Shown here piece by piece: positions 1 to 11,428 of a stretch of DNA of 64,000 bases; position 1 is the stretch's first letter; each line of letters opens with the position of its first letter. The translations under genes and the position numbers were made by a program. Origin of the DNA: Antedon mediterranea (Eukaryota > Echinodermata > Crinoidea > Comatulida > Antedonidae); contig NC_092677.1 of NCBI RefSeq assembly GCF_964355755.1, positions 20,122,101-20,186,100 of the forward strand, given 5' to 3'. The notes under the pieces were generated by a model. It had not been told where the DNA came from. It ran no database searches and saw only the letters and a program-made list of their open reading frames with translations.

Positions 1-515
1 AGAAAACTTAAATGTACTAGTCTTAATGCTATGTGTTGCTCCTGAAATATGGAACAGCATTGACACCACGCTTAAACAAGCTTCATCGTTTGCTATTTTT
101 AAGATGAAATATAAACTTTCTCTTATTAACTTATATTAATTTATACTAAGCTAATGTCTATATTATGCCATGATTACATGCATGCATATGTATGTATCAT
201 GTAATGTACAGTTGTTGGCCTATGTGGGTTCATTTAACCTTTCTGCTTCTGTTTAGAACCTCATCTGGTATTTGGTTGTCCTGACAATGGTATTCCCTAA
301 CTTTCTCTCTCGCGCGTCCCATGTTATAATTTATGGTCTACTCGTCTATTTTATTTATTTATTTTTTATTTATTTATTTATTAATGTAACTAGTTTTAGT
401 GGGCCTCCTATCACAAGCCCCTTAGGGTTTCTTGGAGGTCCCTTTCATCGTTTAAAACATGTTTTACTCCTCACTTGTTTTTGTTTATGAGATGAATAAA
501 GAATAAAGAGTAAAG
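1..515 (+). mobile_element. 3' end of a non-LTR retrotransposon (LINE)
   Basis: The first ~138 bases read in frame as the last part of a LINE ORF2, with the Trp-Asn-Ser segment followed by a Phe-x-x-Lys/Met-Lys stretch typical of that C-terminus, then a stop. A T-rich 3' UTR follows and ends in AATAAAGAATAAAGAG (about 495-510). The element enters from outside the window, so clade and length cannot be judged. It lies upstream of the first visible DENND11 exon and is probably intronic. The C-terminal pattern is short, so LINE is likely but the family is not assigned. Confidence 0.5.
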
Positions 516-1583
516 TTTTTTGGTTCTAAATTTATGATCAATAAAAAAAAATTGTATAATCAAACATACGTTATGCTGCGCAACTATGACGTAATCGAAA
601 ACTCATCTGAACTACTTGATTGCTCATATTCACTGTCAACTGTAGGTTCACAATCTGTAAAAATTGTAAAAACTAATTACTGTATTGAAAAAAAAGAATT
701 GTGTAAAAGTTTTCCGATACAAGGAAAAAGAAAATCGTCAGTTCCAAGAATTAATGCTTAAAATTGATCAAGACATGTAAACAAAGGTCCATCTATTCCA
801 GTGAATTTATAGCTGTACAGTTACACATAATATAATGAAAAATATGATGTTTAATAGTTAACACAACTGAAAATGAAAAACATTCATGTCGTACTGATTA
901 GCAATTTTTTTATTCTTCCATCAGTTACACTCCATCCCCTTTTCAATTCAAATCTCTCCTGAAAACTCACCTATTTCAATAGTTATTCTTTTCATGTTGC
1001 GCTGTGAGACACCTGTAAAGAGGGCTTTATAAATGGTCGATATTATTCTTAAAAAGTTTTTTAATGACATCATAAACGTTGTTCCTATTAGACTGAACAT
1101 TAAATTGACCAAAAATATAGTTGCGATAATGAATTTTTGTCTACCATTTACTTTTGTCTACTATTCTAACGCTAAAGCTCACTATTGGCGTTGGTCGCAT
1201 TGCTTGTGTTGTTGGGCAAAATACTTTTACTAATGTTTGCCTCTCCCCACCCAGGCATACAGATGGGTACCTGGTGGTCAAAACATGTCTGCGTTGATTA
1301 CTAACTACAAAATTATGGAAGTATGTTTACATACATGTTTGATCCAAAAATGACAGGGGTAATAATGTGAAGTGCTTTAAGGGCCCTTGAGCATTAAACA
1401 CTATCAGTAAGAACAGTAAAGTAAATAGGCACATACTACAAATTTCTCCAAACATTCAGTTACATTTTCTAGTAAACGTTAATTAACGTACTGGAAAACC
1501 AACTACTGTACTCTATTTAGTACCAGAGAAATTGACATTCATACCACATATTTAATGAATAACATTTGATATTTGACCAACAG
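516..1583. other. Intronic sequence, no gene recognised
   Basis: AT-rich DNA before the first visible DENND11 exon. Bases about 925-1000 resemble another decayed LINE C-terminal tail (Phe-Lys/Asn...Leu-Lys-Thr-His-Leu-Phe), too short to claim. The 75-codon frame at 534-761 resembles no family I know. The preceding DENND11 exon, which should encode the segment just before the His-Gln-Leu motif, was not found here and is probably outside the window. Confidence 0.4.
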
Positions 1584-1722
1584 ACATCAACTTGGGACCC
1601 CTCAGCATTATGAGCAGCTTAGAGCCTTTTATGCAGACCATAAAGGATCTCTACCTATTTCTACTTCATTATCCACTGTAAATCCATCATCATCTGAATG
1701 TAGAGTGTTGCCTGCAATGATG
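1584..1722 (+). CDS. DENND11: DENND11 (LCHN) orthologue, internal exon 1 of 5 visible
   Basis: DENND11/LCHN is a DENN-domain protein, a probable guanine-nucleotide exchange factor for Rab GTPases, linked in vertebrates to neurite growth. This exon follows a CAG acceptor at 1581-1583 and ends at a GTAAGT donor at 1723. The first base completes a codon begun upstream. About 46 codons follow, opening His-Gln-Leu-Gly-Thr-Pro and containing Ala-Phe-Tyr-Ala-Asp-His-Lys-Gly, matching the LCHN segment before the Thr-His-Pro-Ala-Gly-Cys core. It ends in phase 0, as needed by the next exon. The middle (Ser/Thr-rich) is less conserved. Upstream exons are missing from the window, so the gene is partial. 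Identification rests on all five exons joining in frame and in family order. Confidence 0.85.
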
Positions 1723-1895
1723 GTAAGTGAGTTTCGCCTAATAGTGTAATGTTAATACATGTTGTATTTTATGAACTTCTTGCAGCTCTTAGCAGGGAAT
1801 GTGAGATTACATGAAAAATTCTCTTTATACATCATTACAACAAAAACAACTGCAGTGATAAGTAGTCAAGACAAAGTCTAATATAATAAATGTCT

Positions 1896-2926
1896 TGTTA
1901 CAACCGCTAATGTAGAAAATGCCAGCTAATGTAGAACAATCCACCGCTAATGTAGTAGAACCTCCAGCTAATGTAGTAACACCAACAGCTTATGTATGTG
2001 ACCACCTCTATTGAACGACCACCGTCTCTGTTAAGGAACCACTTCTATCAATCACCTCTCGGAAGTGATCACCTCCTCTCTTAAGGACCACTTTTCATAA
2101 TCAACCACCTCTCGTAAGCGACTACCACTCTTAACGACCACACCTCTCGTAAGTGACCACCTCTTTTAAGGGACCACCTCCAGTAACGACCACCTCTTGT
2201 AAATGACCCCCTCTATTAAACGACCACCATCTCTGTTAATCGACCGCTTCTCATATTAATTGGAAGTGATCACATCCTCTCTTTAAAGGGACTGCTTTTC
2301 ATTCATTTTTTATTTCATGTCATAGGACATGTCTACCAAATTTGGTGCCTTTATCAAAAAGTGACCGATCGACCTGTTTTTTTTTGTGCTATAGAACCCC
2401 ATTCAAGAGGTGGTCAGTTATGAGAAACGGTCCTGTAATAGAGGTCTTCATTGATTAGAGTTGTGGTCGTTAAGAGAGGCGGTCGCTTACGAGAGGTGGT
2501 CAATTATGAGAAGCGGTGCCTTCAAAGAGATGGTGGTCGTTCAATAGAGGTGGTCACGTGATGGAAGATGGTCAATTATGAGAAGCGGTCCTTAAAATAG
2601 AGTGAAAAAGACTGTGGTCCCTTAAAAGAGGGAGGTGGTTGCTTACGATGTGTGGTCGTTTTGCTTACAAGAGGTGGAAAAACTGATAGCTAAGTATAAG
2701 ATCGATGCATTTGCACATGATTTAGACATTTTTGTAAAATATATATAACATTTTCTACATTAGCTGGCGATAGTAACTACATAAGCTGGGAGGCAATTTA
2801 TATATACTACATAAGCTGTTTGTGTTTCTACATTAGCTGAAGGTTTTACTACATTAGCAGTGGATTGTTGTACATTAACGGTTGTTTCGACATAAGCTGG
2901 CGTTTTCTACATTAGTGGTTGTAACA
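1896..2926. mobile_element. Inverted-repeat element built from GACCACCTC minisatellite units
   Basis: The ends are inverted copies: TGTTACAACCGCTAATGTAG at 1896 against CTACATTAGTGGTTGTAACA ending at 2926. Inside, several CTAATGTAGTA units give way to many ~20-bp units of the form GACCACCTCTCGTAAG on the left. On the right the same units appear as reverse complements (GGTGGTCGCTTACGAGAG). A short unique centre lies at about 2290-2400. The whole 1.03 kb can fold back on itself. No coding capacity is visible. No clear target duplication was found, so superfamily is unknown. Confidence 0.75.
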
Positions 2927-3024
2927 GGGCTCAACGTTTGTCTAGACTCCAGTCTGAAGTGTCATGGGTTGTACTGCTTTGTGTGTGATTAATGTATCAT
3001 CAAACATTACTAACATTTTTTGGT

Positions 3025-3254
3025 ATAAAGGGTGAGTCCCGTGTTCTCTGAACGTAGGGGACTGAGCTGTTAGGAGCTCATTGTACTAAGCCTCGGCATT
3101 ATGTGGTAGGGTGGCCAGTTCCTTTCCACGCCGCCTTTTTTTTTTTTTTTTTTTTTTTTCTCCCTAGTATTTTCAACCAGGTACTCATTTACAGCTGAGT
3201 GGACTGGGAGTTGTCGGGAATTGAACCCGGGTCTATCTGTATGACAGAGTGTCA
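3025..3254 (-). mobile_element. tRNA-derived SINE, 5'-truncated, same family as 49266-49510
   Basis: Reverse complement shares the B-box region (GGGTTCAATTCCCGACAACT), the body and the 3' end (GGGACTCACC) with the SINE in the left palindrome arm. The A-box side is lost. An internal poly-T/poly-A run at about 3137-3160 replaces the short A stretch of the other copy. Confidence 0.8.
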
Positions 3255-3836
3255 TGAAAAATGGAGATTAATTAAATCACACTTTGAATAGAGTATTTTG
3301 TAGTTTTAATAATAACAGAAAAAAAAAGAAAAAATGTTTTCACTTGATAAATGACAAAACATAGTTAAATTTATCTAAAACCCAATCCCAGCCAATTTGA
3401 ATTACATTTTTTGTTCAGGTAAATACATTTTTTTTCCAATTTTTGGTCAAAGTGGATCTAAAAATAGGATGTTGAGCTTAACTTGCCAAGATAGGACCAT
3501 GTAATTATTCTCTGGTTTTTGTTAACCAAACATTTGGGGAAGGAAATTGGCTAATTGAAAATCTGTCAAATGTTTAAGGGGAGTGGAACTGATTGTGTCG
3601 CAACCACACAAAAAACCTTTGATAATAATAATACTGAGCATTTTTAAATAAGTCCATTTCGGCCAGGATGTGACGGAACATGAAGAACTAATACACTGTA
3701 CATAAGCAGGAGCAGGGCCATGAATACTAACAGAGCTTAGCATCCTGTTGTTAGATTGCCTTGGTTAGGTGATAATTGTATTTTATGAAGGAAATTGTTT
3801 GATAACTGTTTAATTGTTCGTTTGTTTTCTTAATAG

Positions 3837-3975
3837 ATAACACATCCTGCTGGTTGTTTTGCTCAGTTCATTAATTTCTTTGGTGAACATATATTTACAA
3901 TCTGGAAGTTTATACTTTTACGGAAACGCATTATATTTTTTTCACCACCACCTATAGGAGTTGTTTGTTATCGAG
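3837..3975 (+). CDS. DENND11: DENND11 orthologue, exon 2 of 5 visible
   Basis: The strongest part of the gene. The 139-base exon begins in phase 0 after TAATAG with Ile-Thr-His-Pro-Ala-Gly-Cys, continues through Phe-Phe-Gly-Glu and Trp-Lys-Phe, then Leu-Leu-Arg-Lys-Arg-Ile and [12 protein letters not shown]. These blocks are near-invariant in LCHN proteins and lie in the DENN module. It ends in phase 1 (G left over) at a GTTTGT donor at 3976. The next exon at 19719 supplies the two bases that complete a Val codon. Confidence 0.93.
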
Positions 3976-4863
3976 GTTTGTATGATTCAATACAATTTCA
4001 TATTTTAAACTAGTTAGTTCACCATTAATCCAATGTGCATAAAACTATAAACTTTCTCAGGGTTGTTTTCATGAAATTGTAATACATTTTAAGCATTTAA
4101 ATGAGGTTCAAATAGTGTTAAATGCCAATATAAATTCAAAACTTTACAACATTTATAAGTATTAAAATTAAAATCAGCCCCATCATAGTTGTCATTGGGG
4201 TGGGTACATTTTGGAAATATGGAACAAGAAAAAGCACTATATTAACATACAGTACCTGTAATTTTATTCTTGGTTCAAAGCATTGCTAAAAAGTGCAATA
4301 AAGCCTAGGGATTCCAATTTTTTAATAACGCACTTGGTCTCATGTACAGTTTAAAAAAGGTAAAAAGTATAAAAAAGGTGCACGAGAGTAAAGTAAAATT
4401 GTTCAACAGAACCAGGTTTGATTTTTTGAAATTGTAACCAGTAAAACATGTTTTAAGCTTTGCCCTTATTTCGAATTACCTAGAATAAAGTGATACAGAT
4501 AAAGATACAACAGATCATTGTTTACATATTGAAAGATGTTATAAATGTTAATGCTATGTTGAGGAAAACTAAAATTATACTTAATACTAGCCTAGGCCTA
4601 CCTATTAAAAATGTAACCATGATAACAATTGAATACTGTTTTCTGATTGGATGTTGATGTCACGTGAGATGTTCAAATCACAAACGCATGCAGTTCGCCT
4701 CAGTAGGTAATGCCTCCTCGCACTCTCCGACCGGTTGCGACTCGCACTGCTCTAGGCTAGCAATTTACCTCCCTCAAATTAACTCCGCCTCTCCACATCC
4801 ACACTATAAGGGCCCTGCCAAACAATAAACACTATACGTAAAATGCTATTAATCTGCTAAGAC

Positions 4864-7800
4864 GGGTGTGTAGAAAGCGACGACCTCGAATTGGACGACG
4901 CCAACGACGCGGGCGACCTCGAATTGGACGACCTAGAATTGGACGACCTAGAATTGGACGACCCATAACACGAAAACGACGACCCCTATAGCCTAGCCTA
5001 GCATAGGCCTAAGTGTGGTATAATATTCTGAAGCCGAACATAGCCAAAGATCTTTAAACCATACCTTATCGCAAGCAAGCAATTGATTGCAAAAATACAG
5101 AACTAGAAAGCCACTCCGAGAGGGCATACCTCCGCCTACTGTAAAATTCTTTTTTTTTCGTTTTTTAAACTACTCGCATCAAAAAACGTGCACATTAAAT
5201 CAAATTATGTTTTAAAATCACAAATTATAACTCTTGCCTCTTGTTAAAAAATGAAGTTTTTTGGATAAGTAGTTTTCGAGAAAATGCAATTTCAGTTTAC
5301 TTGTTACTTTAAGACTGCTCGCCGGCTTTTGAAAAATTCTGTCCTATCTTTTAACACTAGCAGGTCTAAAAAAGTATACTAAAAAGTGGTCCAGAATTGG
5401 GACTGTGGTCCCGAATGGTCCCAAAATTTAATGGAATGGTCCTTGACCACATATCTATCTGTCTATTCATTTTGGTAAAGATCTTGTAATTACTTTTTGA
5501 GTAATCCTGCTAACAAACAAACAAACAAACACACGCTACCGATTACATATACCTCCTTGGCGGAGGTAAAATATCGCCATTTGGTACTGAATGTGTCGAC
5601 ACGAACAAACGAACAGATATGGAACGCCAAGAGTGCATCATTAAAACTGCATTCGACTCGATTAGCGAAACACGAAATATCATAAACATGGCAACATGGC
5701 AAACCAGGTCAAAACGGCCCCTTTTTCAGTGTACAATGCGGTAATCTCTTCTTCCTCGGTTACATTTGCCTCATTTTAATATATGTCACGCTAGGCTGAA
5801 CAACACTCTCATGAATAATAAACAGTTGATTACATCATACTATACTGGGATTTTACCTCTTGAATATTCATAAGTTTCACTTGCACTACAGTATTGGGCC
5901 GTAATTGTTTGACTTGGATGGAAAAGATAAAACAAGATATTATTTATTGTATCAAATACTATGTAATGATTATTATGAATAAACTGGATTTTTCATTTTC
6001 AATTTAAGTGCTTTCTTGAGAACAATTACCAAATTAAGTGACATGAACACATATTCATCAAAATTTGATTTTGTGCTGCTGACAACGTTAAACACGTAGT
6101 GAGATATTTATTCACCAAATCAAATTGAACTTTCAGTCAGATTAGGCCTATACCTAATACACCTGTATTTCTTGTGTATTTCTTCAATACAATTTTATTA
6201 CAAGTCTAAAAGATGTGTCAGATAAAAAACAATTTTTTTTTAAATAGCTACTCGGGGAAATTAAACAATTACTGAAATAAAACACAGTGTCATGTTTTCT
6301 AGGTACCGGGCTATAACTATAACTAAATAAAGAGAAAAGGTACCCTTAAGGTGCCTTAATTATGACCTCATCATATAAATTTGGGATGAGTTAGTTTAGG
6401 TGGAATTTAAATGACATCATGGTCTTTAAAATTATTGTAGACGACAGAAACTTGAGTCACATTCCTAATCATTTATATTTGGTATCACACAAGTGTCTTT
6501 AACATGACATGGATACTTTATCACAACTTTATACAATACCTACTTTCTTATGTAGAGATCATAAACAGACTATATACTACAATGTTCCTACAGTTCACCG
6601 GTCTGTAGGGTTAACTAATACAATACTATAAATCTACAGTATCTTTTAAGATAATTATTTCACACATACATACACATAGACAAAACCATACTAGAATTTT
6701 CACTAGAAGTGTGAATTGAAAAATTATTCGCCGCCTTTGAACCAATGGGGGCCAAAATGGAATCTGAGAAATCCCCAATTTTTAACACAGGCTGCGTTTT
6801 AAAACTGCATTTTAAATCCACCCTGGGGGATATTTTTGCTTATAACTTTGTTTGCCTATCATAAAAGAGAACATGACGGTTTTTACAGTTGTTCGTTAAA
6901 TGAATAATGAATATTAAAATGACCAGAAACTCTTCAGCAACAAGTACCTGCAAAAGTCACTACTATACTACTGTACTACTACTGTACCACTAAAAAAAAA
7001 TAATGTACCAATTAAGTATAGATTAAAGCCAAAATTATGATTAAAATTAATTAAAGTATCTGATATTCTTATTTTATACGTATTTCTTATAAGAATACCA
7101 ATCTATCAATTGCTGATAGTACTTTTTGTGATGTATTTAGTTTAGGATTTTGCAGAAGTGACATTTCCAGCATCTTTTCTTGCCATTTCAAAGTCGATTT
7201 TTTTAAATTTAAGGCATGTGGTGTGGTACCACTGAAAACAGTTGGTACATTCGATCATTTTTCTTGTAGGATTGTGTATGTGACATTAACAGTATTTACT
7301 GACATTAAAATTTATTTTCTTAATTTGTTTTTTAATTTTTATATGTGGAAACATAGAAATGATAATGAAATAATTTATATAAAACAATGTAGCCTATGTA
7401 TGTATGTATTATGTGATCGATATAAACTTTGTGCTAGCCTACTCTAGCCTACTCTCCTCCCAAAAATGTGATAAATATATTCTTTAGCGTATCATCACAC
7501 ACGGCCGGTTGTATGAAACTTTATGTTATGAATATTCAAGAGGTAAAATCCCAGCTCAGTTGTATAGTATGACGTAAGCAACTGTTTATTATTCATGAGA
7601 GTGTTGTTCAGCCTAGCGTGACATATATTAAAATGAGGCAAATGTGACCGAGGAAGAAGAGATTACCGTACAATGCATGTGTGAAATGTAAAGCTTTCTT
7701 ATGGCCCTCCCCATGCACATGTTCGCAACACACTGCTTGGTAGGCCTATAGTGTTCGTTATAAGAACACAAGATGTAATTATACGTCCATGGTTTAACCA

Positions 7801-8142
7801 TGTAATGTATAATATTTATTTCTTTTTAATTTATTTTTAATATGTCGTATGCAGTTTTAATGATGCACTCTTGGCGTTCCATATCTGTTCGTTTGTTCGT
7901 GTCGACACATTCAGTAGTAGTATCAAATGGCGATATTTCTGTATTTTTTCAATCAATTGCTTGCTTGCGAGTATTATAAGGTATGGTTTAAAGATCTTTG
8001 GCTATGTTCGGCTTCGGGATGTTATACCACACTTAGGCCTAGGCTAGGCTAGGCTATAGGGGTTGTCGGTTTCGTGTTATGGGTCGAGGTCGCCCTGGTG
8101 GTTGGGGTCGTACAATTCGAGGTCGTCGCTTTCTACACACCC
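4864..8142. mobile_element. Long-TIR foldback element, Mutator-like by target duplication
   Basis: The 10-bp sequence CTGCTAAGAC occurs immediately outside both ends (4854-4863 and 8143-8152). The element starts GGGTGTGTAGAAAGCGACGA and ends with its reverse complement. The inverted arms are long and imperfect: about 4864-5110 pairs with 7930-8142, and about 5555-5880 pairs with 7515-7930. The left arm carries an extra ~440 bases. The left end has a tandem GGACGACCTAGAATT minisatellite. The centre (5880-7515) has no credible gene. Long TIRs plus a 9-10-bp duplication fit non-autonomous MULE elements by family knowledge; without a transposase this is inference. Confidence 0.75.
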
Positions 8143-10188
8143 CTGCTAAGACACTGTGAAACAGGTTAATGAGTAGGTTTAGTTTTACGATTATCAAACA
8201 TTTCAATAATGGTAACCGACCGAAAACGGCCAGAATGTCCTTCTAAAACCTTTTTACCCGAGTCATTATCATTCCGAAAATCGTCTACACTTCCTAGCGA
8301 GCGAAGCGAGAGGGGGAGCGAGCGAAGCGAGACATGATTATGTCTCTTCCTGTTTTTCGAAAGAGAACTGGCAATGACCAAAATCTTCACACAATAGTGA
8401 CTAGTGGTTTCCAAGATACAGAGTACGTTATTAAAAATGGCGGCCATTTTTAATTATGCAAATTAGGCTACTTCCTGTTGTCGAAAAATGTCCTAACGTT
8501 GATAAATGTGTTCAGTACTGTCTAAAGAACACATTTCATCAAAAAAACCTTTTCTTGCAATTTGTGTGAGTTAAAAGTACCAGACAAATACTGTAACCAA
8601 ATTTATATATTGTCAACATAAAGAGGCAGATCAAATCAGATATTTCCTCAAAATGATTATTGCATGCATGCCATCATGTTCTGACCAATCTTTGCAAAAT
8701 GAATTTTTTAAAGTTTTATAAGTTTTGCTTTATTAACCACTTATTTTATTTAAGGTCAGCGTAACATTTTAAGTCTGATTTGATTAATTACAGAATTATA
8801 ATTATATTAATAAAAATTATAATGAAATAATAAACTTTACTGATCAAATAATTTGATTACTTGTAAAACCATCCGCATCATAGTTTGGACAACTTTGCAT
8901 CTATTTGGTAACTACCTAATCTATATATAAATTTACGTAAGGACAAAATTCGGTAAATCGCGCCTTACTTCTAGAATATTTACTCGATGGTATATAAAGT
9001 TGGTTTGTACTTTCGGTACTGATTTTAACCACCTGATGTAACCCTGTTTACTAATTAAATTCAGTTAGATAATTAGTTATTGACGATTAAAACGAATTTA
9101 GGTTCAACGATTTGCCCCAAATAGGGGTGTTTTCTGATCGTGGTATACACTGTCTAATGGATGTCCATCTTAAAAAATACCCGCCACAAAAATGCGAGGA
9201 GGCTTCGCATTTTCCTATCTCCTCCTACGATAATTGTTTTTAATAGCTGAAAACCGGTTGTACAGCTAGAGTACAGCATCAAAATGTTGAAGATCTTCAA
9301 AATCTTCTTAAAAAAATACTATTTTGATAGATTTAATATACGATTATACAAATGTATTGATTTGCGATGAATGGAACATCCCAATCTCTCATTCTGCCAG
9401 AGTTTGGTTTAACACACGGTAGGTAAATATATGGGCCCTTTGAGAATAAACTTGCAATAGGGTCATTCCATCTCAGTTCACCCAAAAAAAATGGAATTTT
9501 AAACCCTACCTCTTCCAATTTTGATGAAATTTGGTATATGGGTGATTCATAGCAATTAAAGCCAAAATTTCAAATTTTAACTTTATCGGACCAACGGTTT
9601 TCGAGATATCGCAATTTCTATTTTCGGTTTTTACGCAAAAAAGCGCGCGGCCGCCACGTTTCAAAGAGCTGTATCTCGGGAACTATAGGTTCGATTTTAA
9701 AAACAAAGGTATTTTTGTAAAGGGGAGACCATAAGGAACCTAAATATACTAATTGTGTGTGTTTTATGTTAATTTTAAGTTGAATAAAACTTTGACATAT
9801 ATTTTGACCTTGAAATTGACCCCGTGGAACACGCCCGATTTGTTGGTGACTATCACGAAAAATGTAGCCCTACGTGTCAACTACAACATATAAAAAAATT
9901 GGAGGGGTTTTTTTCTTTGTTTCCATGAAATTACAATTTGAAGTTGACATACCTCTTCCTTTTAGTGTATTTTTGGTGTTGTTATACTTATACACAGTGT
10001 GAACACTAACTGTTAAGGTGTCTTTTGTTACGCTTTCTCATCAGGCCCACTTAAACAGTAGATATATTTTGATATGAGAAATACTGGGTAACTCACATAC
10101 TTTTCAAATCAATTTTGACACATAGTTTAGTGTCCTTACTATGTTATTATGCACATTAACATATGCATAATAATAATAAGTGATTGCA

Positions 10189-11428
10189 GAGAACATACAA
10201 CAGTCACTGTATATGCCTTTTTAAAGGTTGTCATCCCCTATATAAAAACAAAACTACCAACCATGAAAAAAGTTCATTATTTCACAGATGGATGTGGCGG
10301 CCAATACAAAAACAAATATAACTTTATTAACCTTTGCCACCACCAGGAAGATTTTGGTTTAGACGCCGAGTGGAAATTTTTTGCTACATCACATGGCAAG
10401 AGTGCGTGTGATGGCATAGGTGGAACAGTTAAGAGGCTTGTCACTAAGAGAAGCTTACAGCGTTTGACTGAATGTCATATTATCACATCTCTCAGTATGT
10501 TCGACTACTGTGTAATTTTTTATTTTTATTTTATGTCTTTAGGCAATGTGGCCAAGGATTATCAATAGTGAATTAATCACTGTCCTATCAGATAGGTGGT
10601 AATCCCCCTGATACAGGGGCTTTTGTGTGAACCAGTTCACCGGGGTAACCCCCTACTCTTTTTCGAATAATGAACTGGGTTCTTTAAAGTACACACATGT
10701 TATAACTGTGTACACTGGGCCTACGGTTTATAGTCCTTATCCGAGAAGACTTGTTCCACCACCAGAACGGAGCGAGTCGGCCTCGAACCCTTGCCGATGT
10801 TGTTGTTGGCTCTTTTAGGTACGGTAAACGGCGCCCCTGCCTTAACCGCTCGGCCATATGACTCGCTCATATGGACATTCCAGGCATCAACTTTTTTCAT
10901 GTGGGAATAGATGAGGTATCTACTGTGGAAAAAGAAATAAAGCCGAGATTCAACCTCGCCCAGACCATCAAGGGTACATTACAATATCATCGCTTTGTTC
11001 CCGTTTCTCTGGCACAGATGCAGGTCTACAAACTTAGTACCCAGATAAACTCTCCGGATGTGGTAGTGATTCAAGAATCTTTCAGTGATGAAAATGAAAT
11101 TGTTGCTGATACACAACCCACCATGATTAGAATTCAGAATTTTGTGTGCTGTAGTTATGATGGTGTCCCATGGATTGGTTTGGTGGTGGATGTCTCACTC
11201 TCAGAAGAGTTTGGGGATTATCAAATTAAATTGCATCCTCATGGGCCAGCGAAAACCTTTTATTGGCCGTCCAAAGAAGACTGTTGTTGGATTCCTGAAT
11301 CAAATGTACATTGTATTATAGCCTCTCCGTTTATAAAATCCTCTTCGACTAGGAATTACAGTATTTCCCAAAATGATCGCCACAACATTTCTAAATACTG
11401 TTTGAATTGTCCAGATGACAAGGAGTAA
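10189..11428 (+). pseudogene. Transposase-like gene of the long-TIR element, SINE-disrupted
   Basis: After a TTGCAG acceptor, the first part (about 10189-10494) encodes a segment with His-Tyr-Phe-Thr-Asp-Gly-Cys-Gly-Gly-Gln and later Phe-Phe-Ala-Thr-Ser-His-Gly-Lys...Cys-Asp-Gly-Ile-Gly-Gly-Thr-Val-Lys-Arg. The spaced acidic residues suggest an RNase-H-fold (DDE-like) domain. A 48-base candidate intron (GTATGT at 10495 to TTTAG at 10542) follows, then a stop just before the SINE. Coding resumes at 10871 and runs 185 codons to 11428, including a Trp-Ile-Gly-Leu-Val-Val segment and a His-Pro-His-Gly-Pro-Ala...Trp-Pro-Ser motif. I recall similar proteins in invertebrate repeats but cannot name the family. 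The N-terminal part is not visible, so this copy is probably dead. Confidence 0.6.
10570..10868 (-). mobile_element. tRNA-derived SINE, same family as 42030-42349
   Basis: On the minus strand it opens with GGCCGAGCGGTTAAGGC (A box) and has GGGTTCGAGGCC (B box). The body then matches the 42-kb copy: TTCTCGGATAAGGACTATAAACCGTAGG, a TTTAAAGAACC block and a GAGTAGGGGGTTACCCC block, given here as separate short strings. It interrupts the transposase-like gene. No target duplication was recognised. Confidence 0.8.

Larger units (their letters stand above)
1723..3836 (+). other. DENND11: DENND11 intron (2.1 kb)
   Basis: Bounded by GTAAGT and a TAATAG acceptor. It contains the inverted minisatellite element at 1896-2926 and a 5'-truncated SINE at about 3025-3254. 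A short minus-strand frame at 3522-3743 has a Gly-Cys-Asp-Thr motif reminiscent of the decayed invertebrate repeat protein at 15.7-16.7 kb, but too little remains to annotate it. Confidence 0.8.

Noticed and set aside
8166-8447. 93-codon minus-strand frame
   Set aside because: Its Ser-Leu-Arg-Ser-Leu repeats come from the GAGCGAAGCGAG nucleotide repeat; no family likeness.
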